64,000 bases of DNA from Candidatus Bathyarchaeota archaeon (GTDB lineage Archaea; Thermoproteota; Bathyarchaeia; Bathyarchaeales; Bathycorpusculaceae), in NCBI GenBank assembly GCA_026014595.1, contig JAOZHY010000048.1, forward strand, positions 186,001 to 250,000, in the 5' to 3' direction. Under the pieces are notes generated by a model, which was not told the origin of the DNA, did no database searches, and saw only the letters and a list, made by a program, of their open reading frames with translations. Below are positions 41,879 to 50,730 of this stretch, in pieces. A program made the position numbers and the translations under genes. Position 1 is the stretch's first letter, and the number at the start of each line of letters is the position of its first letter.

Positions 41879-41971
41879 TTTTTCAACATGGTTTGGCGGG
41901 TTTCGGCGCCAATAGCGATCCCTACCCTCTATAGGTTTCTGCAACACATTACTTAGGCGTCAGATAGGCTT
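41879..41971 (+). repeat. Dispersed intergenic repeat, copy C
   Basis: About 93 bases: TTTTCAACATGGTTTGGCGGG, GGCGCCAATAGCGATCCCTACC, CTCTATAGGTTTCTGCAACA, CATTACTTAGGCGTCAGATAGGCTT. It has the best-preserved 5' half of the family and a changed 3' part. It lies between the lipoate ligase start region and the 3' end of the next leftward gene. Confidence 0.8.
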
Positions 41972-41994
41972 CTGCGCTATTAGGATTTGCGAGG

Positions 41995-42291
41995 CTATTT
42001 TTGTTGCTGCTGTTTTTCCCATTCAAGTTTGGTCTGTTTAATTATCGCGTCAATGCTTTTTGGCTCTGAAACGTCGGCTATCGCGTTCGTCACCTCGTAT
42101 TTTACCAGTTGGCTTATCTCGGCGGGTCTTAGGGGTTCGTTTCTTGCGGCTTGATACGTTCTAAGCGCCCTCATGCCGAACTTTACCATCAGGTCTTGCA
42201 GTTCCGCCCTTAACCTTTGCAGTTCATCACGGCTTTCCTGCATTTTCTTGTCAAAATTTTCTGAATTCCAAGTTTTCTTCTCTTCCGACAT
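41995..42291 (-). CDS. Small coiled-coil hypothetical protein
   Basis: A 98-residue acidic/polar helical protein (KTWNSENFDKKMQESRDELQRLRAELQDLMVKFGMRALRTYQAARNEPLRPAEISQLVKYEVTNAIADV... KLEWEKQQQQK). A heptad pattern covers ~10-40. The start is uncertain between ATGs at 42306 and 42291. No family recognised. Confidence 0.6.
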   Translation of the reverse strand: MSEEKKTWNSENFDKKMQESRDELQRLRAELQDLMVKFGMRALRTYQAARNEPLRPAEISQLVKYEVTNAIADVSEPKSIDAIIKQTKLEWEKQQQQK

Positions 42292-42367
42292 TTTGTAATC
42301 CCACATTAGGTTTGTCTGTATCTGCTCTCATGCTTCATTATTAGCCTTTTCCATTTTCAGGGCTTTG

Positions 42368-43360
42368 CTAATCAATCGGTGGCTTGGCGATGATTTTGCC
42401 TGTTGAGATCTCGCGCATCCACTTTTCAAACTCTTTTGAAGGCGGGTTATCAAGGTATAGTTGGCGCCGTCTGGACTCCAGAAAAACATTTTCCACGCCC
42501 AAATATTCAGCAGCAGTAACCACGTCGTGCCCTGTTCGAAGCGCTGCGTCGTGGACGGACCTGATTTTTTCCCGCCAAGTCTCGTCTCTTAAAGCATGAT
42601 GCTCCAGAACGGTTAATGGCACGTTTTCAACCACGTCCGCAAGGTTCTTAACTCCCAGATTTAGCTGAGTCTCGGTGACTTTGAAGCCGCCAAGATAAAA
42701 CGGCGGTCCACCCACCATAACCACTTGGGGCTTGGTTGCCTTAATCAGGTCAACGGTGCGCGCAGACATGGGGCCTTGAACGTCAGGCGCAAACATGAAT
42801 CGTTCATCCTCAAACTCCACGGTTGCCATTATGACCCAGCCGAGCATGGAGTCGTCTGGTCCGTGAGGAACTGCCTCCGAAAAGTGCAGAACGGTCGTTC
42901 CGAACGTGAATTTTTTGCCGTCCGCGGTCTCCAAGGCTTTTGCGTGCTTGCCGCCTGTTTTCTGGAAGAGCCATGCGCGATGCCTCTGGCTGGGGTTGAT
43001 TTTCTCTTTGGGGTTCTTCATGAAAACCGTTTTGTCTTGGTAAATCTGCCGTGCGGTCTCGCCTGCCTCTGTCCAGTTAACCATCCAATCCTCGTACGAG
43101 GGAGTGTGGTGGTCAAAATGGTAATGGCTTATCGTTACCGCTTCAGCCTTGTCGGCGGCTTCCGCGATGCGCGTTCGGAGTTTGGCAATGGTCTGGAACT
43201 CGATTGGGTGAGGTGGCAAGCCAAAGCGGTAAGGGCAGAGCGAGACCCCAGCGTCCAAGAGTATCTTAACGTCAGGCGTCTCAACCAGCGTGCACATGGA
43301 CCTGACTCCGAGGCTTTCCGCTGCCAGAGGCGTCACCTTAATCTTGTTCAGCTTAAACAT
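42368..43360 (-). CDS. Metallo-beta-lactamase-fold protein, UPF0282 family
   Basis: A 330-residue archaeal metallo-hydrolase-like protein. The zinc motif reads AVTISHYHFDHHTPSYEDW; further likely ligands are His/Asp in FMFAPDVQGPMS and the EHHALRDE region. N-terminal MFKLNKIKVTPLAAESLGVRSMCTLVETPDVKILLDAGVSL is characteristic. The family is conserved in archaea and uncharacterised; nuclease or hydrolase activity is a guess from the fold. Confidence 0.85.
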   Translation of the reverse strand: MFKLNKIKVTPLAAESLGVRSMCTLVETPDVKILLDAGVSLCPYRFGLPPHPIEFQTIAKLRTRIAEAADKAEAVTISHYHFDHHTPSYEDWMVNWTEAGETARQIYQDKTVFMKNPKEKINPSQRHRAWLFQKTGGKHAKALETADGKKFTFGTTVLHFSEAVPHGPDDSMLGWVIMATVEFEDERFMFAPDVQGPMSARTVDLIKATKPQVVMVGGPPFYLGGFKVTETQLNLGVKNLADVVENVPLTVLEHHALRDETWREKIRSVHDAALRTGHDVVTAAEYLGVENVFLESRRRQLYLDNPPSKEFEKWMREISTGKIIAKPPID

Positions 43361-43540
43361 GCCCTTGCCAACTACCGCTAAAACGCCGTGACAAGTAAAA
43401 ATGTTCCGCTAAAAAGAGTCCTCGACCTATTGCAACACGAAAAGCGCCAAGATATAGGTTTCAGCAGTTGACTTTGCAGCTCCAAACATATTAGTCACGA
43501 CTAAGCATAATTCACTATCGCAGAGGAAAGGACGATTTTT

Positions 43541-44104
43541 ATGAGCCAAGAACCCGCGAAAAACAAAGCAAACGAGGTCGCCACCCTCGCAGGCGGCTGC
43601 TTCTGGTGCACCGAAGCAGTTTTTAGCATAGTGAAAGGAGTCGAGAAAGTGGAACCCGGCTACGCTGGAGGCCACGTGCCGAACCCGACGTATGAGCAGG
43701 TGTCCACGGGGAAAACTGGGCACGCAGAGACCGCACAGATAACCTTCGACCCCAACGTAATCTCTTACCGCGAGATTCTGGAGATATTCTTCGCCACCCA
43801 CGATCCGACGACGCTGAACCGCCAAGGTCCAGACGTTGGCACGCAGTACCGCTCAGTCATCTTTTACCATAACGAAGAGCAGAAAACGATTGCCAAGCAA
43901 GTGATTGACGAACTCACAAGAGAAGAAATCTGGGATGCACCTATAGTCACGCAGGTGGAACCGCTGAAAGTTTTCTACCCAGCGGAAACGTACCACAAGG
44001 ACTATTACAAGAAGCATCCGAACGAGCCTTACTGCCAAGCCATAATAACCCCGAAAATCGCCAAACTGCAAAAACGATTCTTCAGCAAGCTTAAAACGCC
44101 CTAA
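43541..44104 (+). CDS. msrA: Peptide methionine sulfoxide reductase A
   Basis: A 187-residue MsrA that reduces the S-epimer of methionine sulfoxide in proteins. The active-site motif is [12 protein letters not shown], with Cys in GCFWC, followed by [32 protein letters not shown] and [23 protein letters not shown]. There is a further Cys near the C-terminus ([14 protein letters not shown]) that can act in recycling. GAGGAAAGGA precedes the ATG. A methyltransferase gene follows after 14 bases. Confidence 0.96.
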   Translation: MSQEPAKNKANEVATLAGGCFWCTEAVFSIVKGVEKVEPGYAGGHVPNPTYEQVSTGKTGHAETAQITFDPNVISYREILEIFFATHDPTTLNRQGPDVGTQYRSVIFYHNEEQKTIAKQVIDELTREEIWDAPIVTQVEPLKVFYPAETYHKDYYKKHPNEPYCQAIITPKIAKLQKRFFSKLKTP

Positions 44105-44118
44105 AGGAGCCAAGCCAC

Positions 44119-44670
44119 TTGAGCAACGCCGACCAAGTCCTGAAAGAAATCGAGGAAAAAGCAGAAACCGAGTTCCTGCCCATCGTTGGACCAGAACGTG
44201 GCAAGGTCTTAGCGGAAGAAGTTCGAAAAGCCGAACCCAAACGGGTTCTGGAAGTCGGCACGCTTATCGGCTACTCAGCCATTCTCATGGGGAAAGAGCT
44301 TGGCAAAAAAGCCCGCATAATCACCATCGAAAACCACCCGGACGAGGCAAAGGCAGCCGAAGAAAACATCCGCAGAGCCAACATACCACCAAAAATCCAA
44401 GTTATCACGGGCGACGCCGTCCAAGTCATACCCGAACTGCGAGAAAGCTTCGACTTCGTCTTCATCGACGCCGACAAAACCCAGTACTTCACCTACCTGC
44501 GGCTAGCCGAGGACAAACTGAAGAAAGGCGCCGTCATAGTCGCCGACAACGCCGGCATGTTCGCCAGACAAATGCAGGACTACTTGGACTACGTCAGAAA
44601 ATCTGGCAAGTACCACAGCAGATACGTGCAGGTAGGCGACGACGGCTTAGAAATAAGCGTCAAACTCTAA
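44119..44670 (+). CDS. O-methyltransferase, COMT/class I SAM-dependent family
   Basis: A 183-residue SAM-dependent methyltransferase. Motif I is RVLEVGTLIGYSAILM; the acidic loop is ITIENHPDEAKAAEENI; motif FDFVFIDADKTQYFTYLRLAEDKLKKGAVIVADNAGMF contains the metal-binding Asp and Asn typical of the catechol O-methyltransferase-like family. It starts at TTG with AAAGGAGC about eight bases upstream and is in a unit with msrA. Substrate unknown. Confidence 0.88.
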   Translation: MSNADQVLKEIEEKAETEFLPIVGPERGKVLAEEVRKAEPKRVLEVGTLIGYSAILMGKELGKKARIITIENHPDEAKAAEENIRRANIPPKIQVITGDAVQVIPELRESFDFVFIDADKTQYFTYLRLAEDKLKKGAVIVADNAGMFARQMQDYLDYVRKSGKYHSRYVQVGDDGLEISVKL

Positions 44671-45016
44671 ACGTCACCGCAGCCTCAAAGTTTTAATGCC
44701 CGACATGCGATATTTGAGCTGGTGGGCGATGACGACTCTGGCCCCGAAGACCCTGAGGATGATTTGGATCTTGAGTGCGAAGTTTGTACTGGCTGAAGAT
44801 TGCCACGTACATACAAAGAGCCCACTACTGCGCATCAGGTAAGCCGCTAGCTGAACAAGAGATTCAAAATAGATAGAGGGCTTTAGTCTTTTTCACAGGT
44901 TAGTTTCAGCCGAAAAATGTAAGACCAGAACAGCGTCGTCTCCGGCGTGACTGCCACATCTTCATCTATTACTTTCTATTTCACCATGCAGAATACCTAT
45001 ATACCCGAAGAAGCCC
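44671..45016. other. Intergenic stretch
   Basis: About 345 bases. A 24-codon acidic frame starting GTG at 44722 (ending LECEVCTG) is visible, but has no convincing ribosome site. cctatatacc at 44995-45004 is TATA-like but unusually close to the next start. No repeat or RNA gene is recognised with confidence. Confidence 0.35.
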
Positions 45017-45328
45017 ATGGACTTAATATCAAGGGGAACAAAACTGACAAGCATACGCAGAAGACTAGACAACGTGCTAAACAAGCTTTCCAGCATGGGC
45101 ACTGAACCAGACGAAGAAGCCTCAAGCAATATAGCGGCGCAGCTGTCCATAATCAAAACAGCATTTAAAGAATCAAAAAGTTATCCAACTTGCTGCTTCA
45201 AGTACGACGTTGATCAAAAAGTTTTATGCGACGTTGTTGGTCCGCTGACTATGGAAGAGTTCATGGAACAATGCCGTCAATGCCAAGCCCAAATAAAGAG
45301 CACTCTCACCCACCTCGAAACAAACTGA
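45017..45328 (+). CDS. Small hypothetical protein
   Basis: A 103-residue protein: a basic helix (SRGTKLTSIRRRLDNVLNKLSSMG), an acidic linker, then SYPTCCFKYDVDQKVLCDVVGPLTMEEFMEQCRQCQAQIKSTL with five cysteines. A TATA-like element is only ~15 bases upstream, so the true start may be an internal ATG (45095). No family recognised. Confidence 0.5.
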   Translation: MDLISRGTKLTSIRRRLDNVLNKLSSMGTEPDEEASSNIAAQLSIIKTAFKESKSYPTCCFKYDVDQKVLCDVVGPLTMEEFMEQCRQCQAQIKSTLTHLETN

Positions 45329-45420
45329 GTTGCGGTCACCCATATGGGTTGTTGCTGTCACGCTACAGTCACACACGTTTTAAAACCACGTTTTAGCTAG
45401 AAATTTCCGAGGTTCCAAAA

Positions 45421-45705
45421 ATGGAAAAACCCATGCAAAAATACTTGGTATTAATCAAACTGAACCCGGCAAAGACTGAAAGCTTCTACAGGGCGTTGAA
45501 CAGCCTGTCTGAAAGGCCAATCGAAGGTGTAAGAATCAACTCAGCCTACAATGTCTTCGGAGAATGGGACTTCGCATTGTGGTTTGAAGCCGACAGCAAC
45601 GATAACGCTCTGCACTTTGTAGGAGACAAGATACGCCCCATAGAAGGCATAGTGGAAACCCACACGATGCCCACAACAGTCATCAAAGAATACAGAATGC
45701 GATAA
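45421..45705 (+). CDS. Lrp/AsnC ligand-binding (RAM)-like single-domain protein
   Basis: A 94-residue protein with the alpha/beta dimeric barrel pattern of the Lrp effector domain: KYLVLIKLNPAKTESFYRALNSLSERPIEGVRINSAYNVFGEWDFALWFEADSNDNALHFVGDKIRPIEGIVETHTMPTTVIKEY. No DNA-binding domain is attached. GAGGT lies about eight bases before the ATG. Stand-alone RAM proteins can bind small molecules or modulate Lrp regulators. Confidence 0.75.
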   Translation: MEKPMQKYLVLIKLNPAKTESFYRALNSLSERPIEGVRINSAYNVFGEWDFALWFEADSNDNALHFVGDKIRPIEGIVETHTMPTTVIKEYRMR

Positions 45706-45783
45706 AACCGCTCTTTTCGCCTTTATCTCTCCTCTTCCCTTTTTTATGGCCTAAAAATGTTGTTGCATGCCAACAGTCACAAG

Positions 45784-46002
45784 TTATTTTATATCGGAAA
45801 CTCCGTAGTTACTAACACCGAGGTAGCCATCAGGAGATACACCAACGCTTGGCGGATCACCAGTCAAACAAGGCTCGAACCACGCCCCTCCAAGCCTGAA
45901 GGGAACCAGAAATTTTAACCGCGCCTCGCTGATTGGATAGATTCGCCAAGCTGCGATTTTTGAAAATCTTTTAACAGAAGCCGCATCCATGCGCGCCAGC
46001 AT
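45784..46002 (-). CDS. Possible small protein, unrecognised
   Basis: A 72-residue frame (MLARMDAASVKRFSKIAAWRIYPI... FLVPFRLGGAWFEPCLTGDPPSVGVSPDGYLGVSNYGVSDIK). There is no ribosome site, but gcttttatcc on the minus strand sits ~26 bases before the ATG, fitting a leaderless transcript. The same TATA-like stretch can serve the divergent gene at 46049, so support is limited. Confidence 0.35.
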   Translation of the reverse strand: MLARMDAASVKRFSKIAAWRIYPISEARLKFLVPFRLGGAWFEPCLTGDPPSVGVSPDGYLGVSNYGVSDIK

Positions 46003-46048
46003 CTCTAAGCAAAGTTATTAAGGATAAAAGCAGCTCTACAGGGAACCG

Positions 46049-46417
46049 TTGGAGTTGCGCGTATTGAGCTTTAAAAGGCAAATGCATCCAAAAGTCAGCA
46101 AAGCCGAAGTAGAAGTCTTCAAAGCACTAAGCGCCGCTGGATTAACCCGCAACATGGTGACGCAGAAAACAATCATCCTGAAATCCACAGTCCCAGATTT
46201 CTGCTGGCCGAGCAAACGAAAAATCGTCTATCTTGACGGCGTACAAGCGCATTTAGGCGACAAACAACAGAAGCGCGACGAGGAAATCTGCGAACTCCTC
46301 ACAGAGCAAGGATGGGAAGTGCTGCGGATTCCATACGAACCGCCGTTAAGCGAGAAAAACTTGAAGAAAATTGTAGACACCATAAAAAAATTCGTAGGCA
46401 CTTCAGACGAAGAGTAA
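46049..46417 (+). CDS. Vsr/DUF559-like PD-(D/E)XK endonuclease-fold protein
   Basis: A 122-residue protein. After a helix (KVSKAEVEVFKALSAAGL) comes the nuclease-like core STVPDFCWPSKRKIVYLDGVQAHLGDKQQKRDEEICELLTEQGWEVLRIPYEPP. The Asp of VPDF and the YLDG strand match the PD...(D/E)XK arrangement, and the RDEEICELLTEQGWEVLRI segment is typical of Vsr/DUF559 proteins. It starts at TTG 46049 or at ATG 46082 (AAGG just upstream). Possible DNA repair or defence nuclease. Confidence 0.72.
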   Translation: MELRVLSFKRQMHPKVSKAEVEVFKALSAAGLTRNMVTQKTIILKSTVPDFCWPSKRKIVYLDGVQAHLGDKQQKRDEEICELLTEQGWEVLRIPYEPPLSEKNLKKIVDTIKKFVGTSDEE

Positions 46418-46419
46418 CC

Positions 46420-47418
46420 TCAGCACTTGCCAACTCTGAGGCGTGCCACTTCAGCTTGGCTTGGAACAGGCACAACCACACGTTTATCCAGCTTGTTTCT
46501 TCCATAATTTACAGTAACCCTGTCGCTTTCCGCGTCTGAGTAGAATGCAGTTAACGCCGCCGCAGTTTCCACAGCTTTCTTGGTTTTCGGCCCTTGGAGA
46601 ATCGTTATCGGGCCAACAACATCTGCCACCTCGAAGAAATAGTCCGCTACCGATTTCGTCTCTGCTAAAACTTTGTTTTCCGTCTCGTTTCTGCCCACGA
46701 TAATCTTGTTTTTGCCAAGCCTGAAGTGCCTGCCAACTTTCAGCAGAGCCGCATCCGCCATCGAAACCCGTTTCTTATGCTGGAACAGGTCGCGCAGTTT
46801 ATCCGCGTATTCTTTGCAGGTGAGCAAGCATCCACCTGCAGGCGTCATGTAACTTGCGATGCCATATTCCTCAGCCAGCTTAATCTGAGGTTTCCTTGAC
46901 CTGCCGCGGATGGCGAGCAACTTCTCTCTGTCAACTAAGCCTTTCTTCTCGATTTCTGTTTCAGGCAACAGTTTTGCGGAAAGCGGTCTCAACAACCTGC
47001 CCTTCAAGCCAGATTCCTCTTCAACCAGTTTCAAGGCTTTATAGTGCTGCGACATGGGTCTCTCGTCGAGAACTTCGCCCGTGAAGATGAAAGAAGCACC
47101 AACTTTCCGCGCGTATTTCTTGGCTTTCTTAAGCAGGAAAATGCGGCAGTCAACGCAGGGGTTCATGTTCTTGCCGTAACCGTGCTTGGGATTCCGAATC
47201 ACCCTCAGATAATCGTTTCCGACGCTTATGGTTGTGAGCGGTATGCCAAGTTGTTTGGCGGCTTCCGCAACTATGTCGCCTTTGCCTTTTTCCTGCACGC
47301 TGAAGGCGCTGACGAAGTGTACGGCTTCCACCTCTATGCCTTGGTCAAGAATTAGTTTGGCAGCGAGTATACTGTCTAAACCGCCTGAAAACATGCATAT
47401 TGCCTTTACACGCGTCAT
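46420..47418 (-). CDS. PP-loop tRNA thiouridylase-like protein (ThiI/MnmA type)
   Basis: A 332-residue protein. The ATP-binding PP-loop is AICMFSGGLDSILAAKLIL near the N-terminus; NPCVDCRIFLLKKA supplies a CxxC, and TPAGGCLLTCKEYADKLRDLF a second Cys pair. The C-terminal third (FRLGKNKIIVGRNETENKVL) resembles the NFACT-R/DUF814 RNA-binding domain found fused to such thiolases. It probably thiolates a tRNA uridine. The ATG at 47418 matches the start of the PP-loop domain. It converges on the nuclease-like gene with a two-base gap. Confidence 0.82.
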   Translation of the reverse strand: MTRVKAICMFSGGLDSILAAKLILDQGIEVEAVHFVSAFSVQEKGKGDIVAEAAKQLGIPLTTISVGNDYLRVIRNPKHGYGKNMNPCVDCRIFLLKKAKKYARKVGASFIFTGEVLDERPMSQHYKALKLVEEESGLKGRLLRPLSAKLLPETEIEKKGLVDREKLLAIRGRSRKPQIKLAEEYGIASYMTPAGGCLLTCKEYADKLRDLFQHKKRVSMADAALLKVGRHFRLGKNKIIVGRNETENKVLAETKSVADYFFEVADVVGPITILQGPKTKKAVETAAALTAFYSDAESDRVTVNYGRNKLDKRVVVPVPSQAEVARLRVGKC

Positions 47419-47576
47419 AACGTCACTAAGCGTGGTCGCACTTGAATAAGAATCTACTGTTTTTAATCGACAATTTCGGGTTTTGACCTCGCTCAATAGA
47501 GATTTTTTCAGAAAATTAATAAATAGTTGCTTTCAAATATGGGAAAAGCCGAAATCCAAATTTAAGATGATCCAGT

Positions 47577-48683
47577 GTGACAGACATCAGCATCTTTGTC
47601 CCCGTCTACAAAGAGTCAGACCAGCTACCCAACATGCTAACCAAGCTGGCTTCGCAAGATGTTTCAAAAGAGATTTTCGTGACAGTCGATGAGCCGACAG
47701 AGCGGTTTCTGGAGAAGATAAAACAGCCAATCAACGGCGTGCAGTTCATTATTAATAGACAGCGAATTGGAAAGGCAAACGCGCTGAACAATTCGGTTAC
47801 GCTTTCAACGGGCAAAGTGCTGCTTTTCTTGGACGCTGACATCCAAGTTCCAGACGACCCGGATTTCTTGAAGAAAATAGTCATGGAGATGCAGCACACC
47901 GATATTTTAGACATAAAAAAGAGGGTTATCGGCACGAATTCTTTCCTGTCAAAGATGGCGTACTACGAGTATTTTACGTTCAACGTCAGCGCTTGGTTGG
48001 CTTCAAAATATCTGCGAAAATGCCCAGCTGTGAACGGCGCAGCCTTTGCCATCAAGCGGGAAACGTTTGATTCAGTTGGCGGCTTCAGGAAAGTTGTGGC
48101 AGAAGACATCGACATCGCAACGCGGGCTTTTATGAACAATCACAGTTTCGCCTACACCACAACCGTGGAAGTGGAAAACGTGGTTTACTCGAACTGGCGA
48201 AGCTGGTTCAAGCAACGGAAAAGATGGGGTGTTGGTCAGGCATTGTGGCTGAAGGAATGGTACAAAGCCTTAGCCAAAAAATGCCTGCGGAAACCGCAGA
48301 TTTTCCTTCCAGGCTTGTTCTTCCTTTATCCATCCCTTGCCGTGTTCTTCGTGAGCATGATGGTTCCCAGCACGTGGATGCGTGATTCGCTTTTTGTTTT
48401 CTCCCTGTTTTTGTCAGTAAAGTTCAACATAGCCCTGCCAGTTTTTCTCGTATCCATCTTTACCGCGGACCTGCTGAAAACCCTGATAATCTCGTTGGGC
48501 AGTTTCGCCATCACTGCAACCACTTTCTACATCCTCTCCAAAAAACTGGGTTTCGAGATTAAACTGCACGAACTCTTCGTCTACTACTTTTTCTACTCAA
48601 TCCTGTGGATAGCAATCATAATCATGGGCTACATCCAAGTCATAGCCTTCAGAAAAAAGACAGCACCAGACTGGATAACATAG
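47577..48683 (+). CDS. Membrane glycosyltransferase family 2
   Basis: A 368-residue GT-A fold enzyme. Motifs: DISIFVPVYKESDQLPNMLTKL, the DxD-like LLFLDADIQVPDDP, EDIDIATRAFMNN and the QxxRW equivalent WFKQRKRWGVGQALWLKEW. Three to four C-terminal membrane helices (~238-262, ~270-295, ~300-320, ~335-360). Start GTG. It transfers sugar on the cytoplasmic side, probably for surface polysaccharide or glycolipid. Stand-alone gene. Confidence 0.88.
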   Translation: MTDISIFVPVYKESDQLPNMLTKLASQDVSKEIFVTVDEPTERFLEKIKQPINGVQFIINRQRIGKANALNNSVTLSTGKVLLFLDADIQVPDDPDFLKKIVMEMQHTDILDIKKRVIGTNSFLSKMAYYEYFTFNVSAWLASKYLRKCPAVNGAAFAIKRETFDSVGGFRKVVAEDIDIATRAFMNNHSFAYTTTVEVENVVYSNWRSWFKQRKRWGVGQALWLKEWYKALAKKCLRKPQIFLPGLFFLYPSLAVFFVSMMVPSTWMRDSLFVFSLFLSVKFNIALPVFLVSIFTADLLKTLIISLGSFAITATTFYILSKKLGFEIKLHELFVYYFFYSILWIAIIIMGYIQVIAFRKKTAPDWIT

Positions 48684-48702
48684 CCCCTCAGACTAGAACA
48701 AC

Positions 48703-48785
48703 CACAACATATTTGGAGCCTATTAGTGGTTCGTTGCAGAAACCTATAGAGGGTAGGGGGCACCAAGAGATGTCAACGCGCTGAG
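48703..48785 (-). repeat. Dispersed intergenic repeat, copy D (inverted)
   Basis: On the minus strand this copy reads GTTGACATCTCTTGGTGCC, CCCTACCCTCTATAGGTTTC, TGCAACGAACCACTAATAGG, CTCCAAATATGTTGTGG. It lacks the AATAGCGAT block found in the other copies, but has the cleanest core. It lies between two convergent gene ends (glycosyltransferase and KH protein). Confidence 0.78.
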
Positions 48786-48794
48786 AACTTTTGT

Positions 48795-49373
48795 CTATTC
48801 TTCTTCTGGCTTCTCCCACAGCTGCAGCTTCTGCTTCTTGAACTCGCTTCGCTTCCGCTGCAAGTATCTGTAGACCGTGTTGTGTTGGCTTCCGCTGATG
48901 AGCATCTGCACTGCGTTTCGTGCCACGTCAACCTGTTCGAAAGTGCCAATGAAGCCCACTGTGTGACCGTAAACAACTACGTTAGCTTCAGTTAGCTCTT
49001 CAATCAGCTTCCGCGTTTTGCCGTTTGCCCCGATGATTCTGCCTTTTACACGCTTGATGTCCGATTCAGAACGCCCGAAAATCTGCCGTAGGTCTATAAG
49101 GTCAAAGATGCTGTCCTCATCGCGTACTAGACGGAACGCATGTTCCGGCGCGAAACCTCTGCCGATTGCTGTCACCACATCCTTGGCTTTCAACAACAAC
49201 GACGGGTCAGTGGCTTTATCGGAAAGGGCAATCATCACGCCGCCTGAATCGCTTTCAACCTGCAACTCCACCATCAGCTTCTCCTCTATTTGCTGCTTTA
49301 CCTTTCCGTCTGATCCCAGCAAAACGCCCACGCGCTCTTTCGGAATCCGCACAAACCCACTTGGCTTCGACAT
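48795..49373 (-). CDS. KH-domain RNA-processing protein (Dim2/Pno1-like)
   Basis: A 192-residue protein with two KH domains: FVRIPKERVGVLLGSDGKVKQQIEEKL (~6-35) and DIKRVKGRIIGANGKTRKLIEELTEANVVVYGHTVGFIG (~104-142). The GRIIGANGKT loop is the canonical KH motif. Archaeal homologues of Dim2/Pno1 bind the 3' end of 16S rRNA precursor. It follows the RIO1 kinase gene with a two-base gap; aIF1A, RIO1 and this KH protein form a conserved archaeal cluster. Confidence 0.92.
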   Translation of the reverse strand: MSKPSGFVRIPKERVGVLLGSDGKVKQQIEEKLMVELQVESDSGGVMIALSDKATDPSLLLKAKDVVTAIGRGFAPEHAFRLVRDEDSIFDLIDLRQIFGRSESDIKRVKGRIIGANGKTRKLIEELTEANVVVYGHTVGFIGTFEQVDVARNAVQMLISGSQHNTVYRYLQRKRSEFKKQKLQLWEKPEEE

Positions 49374-49375
49374 TC

Positions 49376-50158
49376 TTAACCAACAACCTTCCTGTAAGCC
49401 TCATCAACAGGCAAAACAGTAACTCCTAACCGACTAAAGAACCTATTCACGTTCGTCAAATCTCGGCGCAGGAAAAACTCCGCCATGGGATGCGACGTGG
49501 GGACCGCCTGCGCCATGTCAAACATCACTGGTTTGCCTTTCCACATCATGATGTTGTACTCGCTTAAGTCGCCATGCACCAAATCCGCTTTACGGTAAAG
49601 CCGCTCCAGAAAAGTCAACAAAACACTGTAAACCTTTTCAGCGTCGCTTGGCGGTTGCTCCTTCAAAGACGGTGCGTTGACTCCGTCTTTCCCAATGAAC
49701 TCCATCACCAACACGTTATTCCGCACAGCCACAGGCTTGGGAACACGCACCCGTGCACGGGATGCCTGCTGCAAGTTGCGAAACTCCTTCTGCGCCCAAG
49801 CATAAATCAACGAGCGCGTGTCATGTTTGACGCCTTTAAACCTGTAGTCGCCTTCAATGTACTTGAGCATGCCTTTGCGGAACTCGGCGGAAGCTGTCAG
49901 GTAAATCTTCACCGCCAAGTCTTTGCCCGCCTTGTTCTTGCCCCAGTACACACGAGCTTCTTTACCCGCGTTCACCACGCCATGAACTTCATCGAGCACG
50001 CCGCTGTTCAAGAAATCGTATATCACCATAAGGGTGGCTTGGTCAAAAACCTCTTCTAAAGTAGCTCGTTCAGAAGAGAAATCGTGAACCAGCATCCTGT
50101 CTCTTCTTTCAACTTTCTTCTCTTTATGTGCAAGTTTTTCATGAACTTTCTTCGACAT
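49376..50158 (-). CDS. rio1: RIO1-type atypical protein kinase
   Basis: A 260-residue RIO kinase for late small-subunit assembly. Motifs: GVVNAGKEARVYWGKNKAGKDLAVKIYLTASAEF (ATP loop and Lys), RVPKPVAVRNNVLVMEFIG (hinge), LVHGDLSEYNIMMWKGKPVMFDMAQAV (catalytic Asp and metal-binding Asp). The basic N-terminus (KKVHEKLAHKEKKVERRDR) begins at the ATG at 50158; the longer frame to 50209 is unneeded. Confidence 0.95.
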   Translation of the reverse strand: MSKKVHEKLAHKEKKVERRDRMLVHDFSSERATLEEVFDQATLMVIYDFLNSGVLDEVHGVVNAGKEARVYWGKNKAGKDLAVKIYLTASAEFRKGMLKYIEGDYRFKGVKHDTRSLIYAWAQKEFRNLQQASRARVRVPKPVAVRNNVLVMEFIGKDGVNAPSLKEQPPSDAEKVYSVLLTFLERLYRKADLVHGDLSEYNIMMWKGKPVMFDMAQAVPTSHPMAEFFLRRDLTNVNRFFSRLGVTVLPVDEAYRKVVG

Positions 50159-50257
50159 AACGTTCACCATGCTATAAGACGTTGACTGTTTAAAAACCAA
50201 TCGAACCATAATGAAACATGCAGAAGAAGACTGTGGAACGCCTCAAATTTAGCCAAG

Positions 50258-50563
50258 TTATATGGTTAAGAGCCCTTTTCTTCGAAGGGTCTCAGCCTGC
50301 GCATGAGTGTACCGCCAAACCACATCGCCCCGCTTGTCGCTTTGAAAATCCCAAGGCGAAACCAAAACTACGTCACCTTCACGTATCCAAACCCGCCGTT
50401 TCATCTTTCCGCGGATACGGCACAGGCGCTCGTGACCGTCCTGACACTTCACTAGGATGCGGTCGAAACCGAGCAGTTTCACTACAACACCTAAGACGTC
50501 GCCCTGTGCAGGGTACACCATCTCGTTCAGTTCGCCTTCGCTTAGCACTTTTTTCTTTCCCAA
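50258..50563 (-). CDS. eif1A: Translation initiation factor aIF1A
   Basis: A 101-residue S1-like OB-fold factor that binds the small-subunit A site: KKKVLSEGELNEMVYPAQGDVLGVVVKLLGFDRILVKCQDGHERLCRIRGKMKRRVWIREGDVVLVSPWDFQSDKRGDVVWRY. A TTG at 50563 with GAGGT six bases upstream gives the expected N-terminus; the longer frame (to 50626) adds residues not found in the family. First gene of the aIF1A-RIO1-KH set. Confidence 0.94.
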   Translation of the reverse strand: MGKKKVLSEGELNEMVYPAQGDVLGVVVKLLGFDRILVKCQDGHERLCRIRGKMKRRVWIREGDVVLVSPWDFQSDKRGDVVWRYTHAQAETLRRKGLLTI

Positions 50564-50730
50564 CAGCAGACCTCGCGGTTTTCTGTTAGGAAGGCAATGG
50601 CTAAACTTGCTTAAAAGCATGCCCATCCAATCACGTGTATATTCAAGGTTTATAACGACAAAGTGCGCGTTGCGGCTAAGTTTAAATCTTCACAGAAACA
50701 ATAATTTAACGCGGCAAGGAGCTGACTGAG

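Noticed and set aside
44722-44796. 24-codon acidic frame, or a box C/D RNA, after the methyltransferase gene
   Set aside because: No ribosome site for the peptide. As a box C/D RNA, the C' to D distance is about 30 bases and D' touches C', unlike archaeal spacing.
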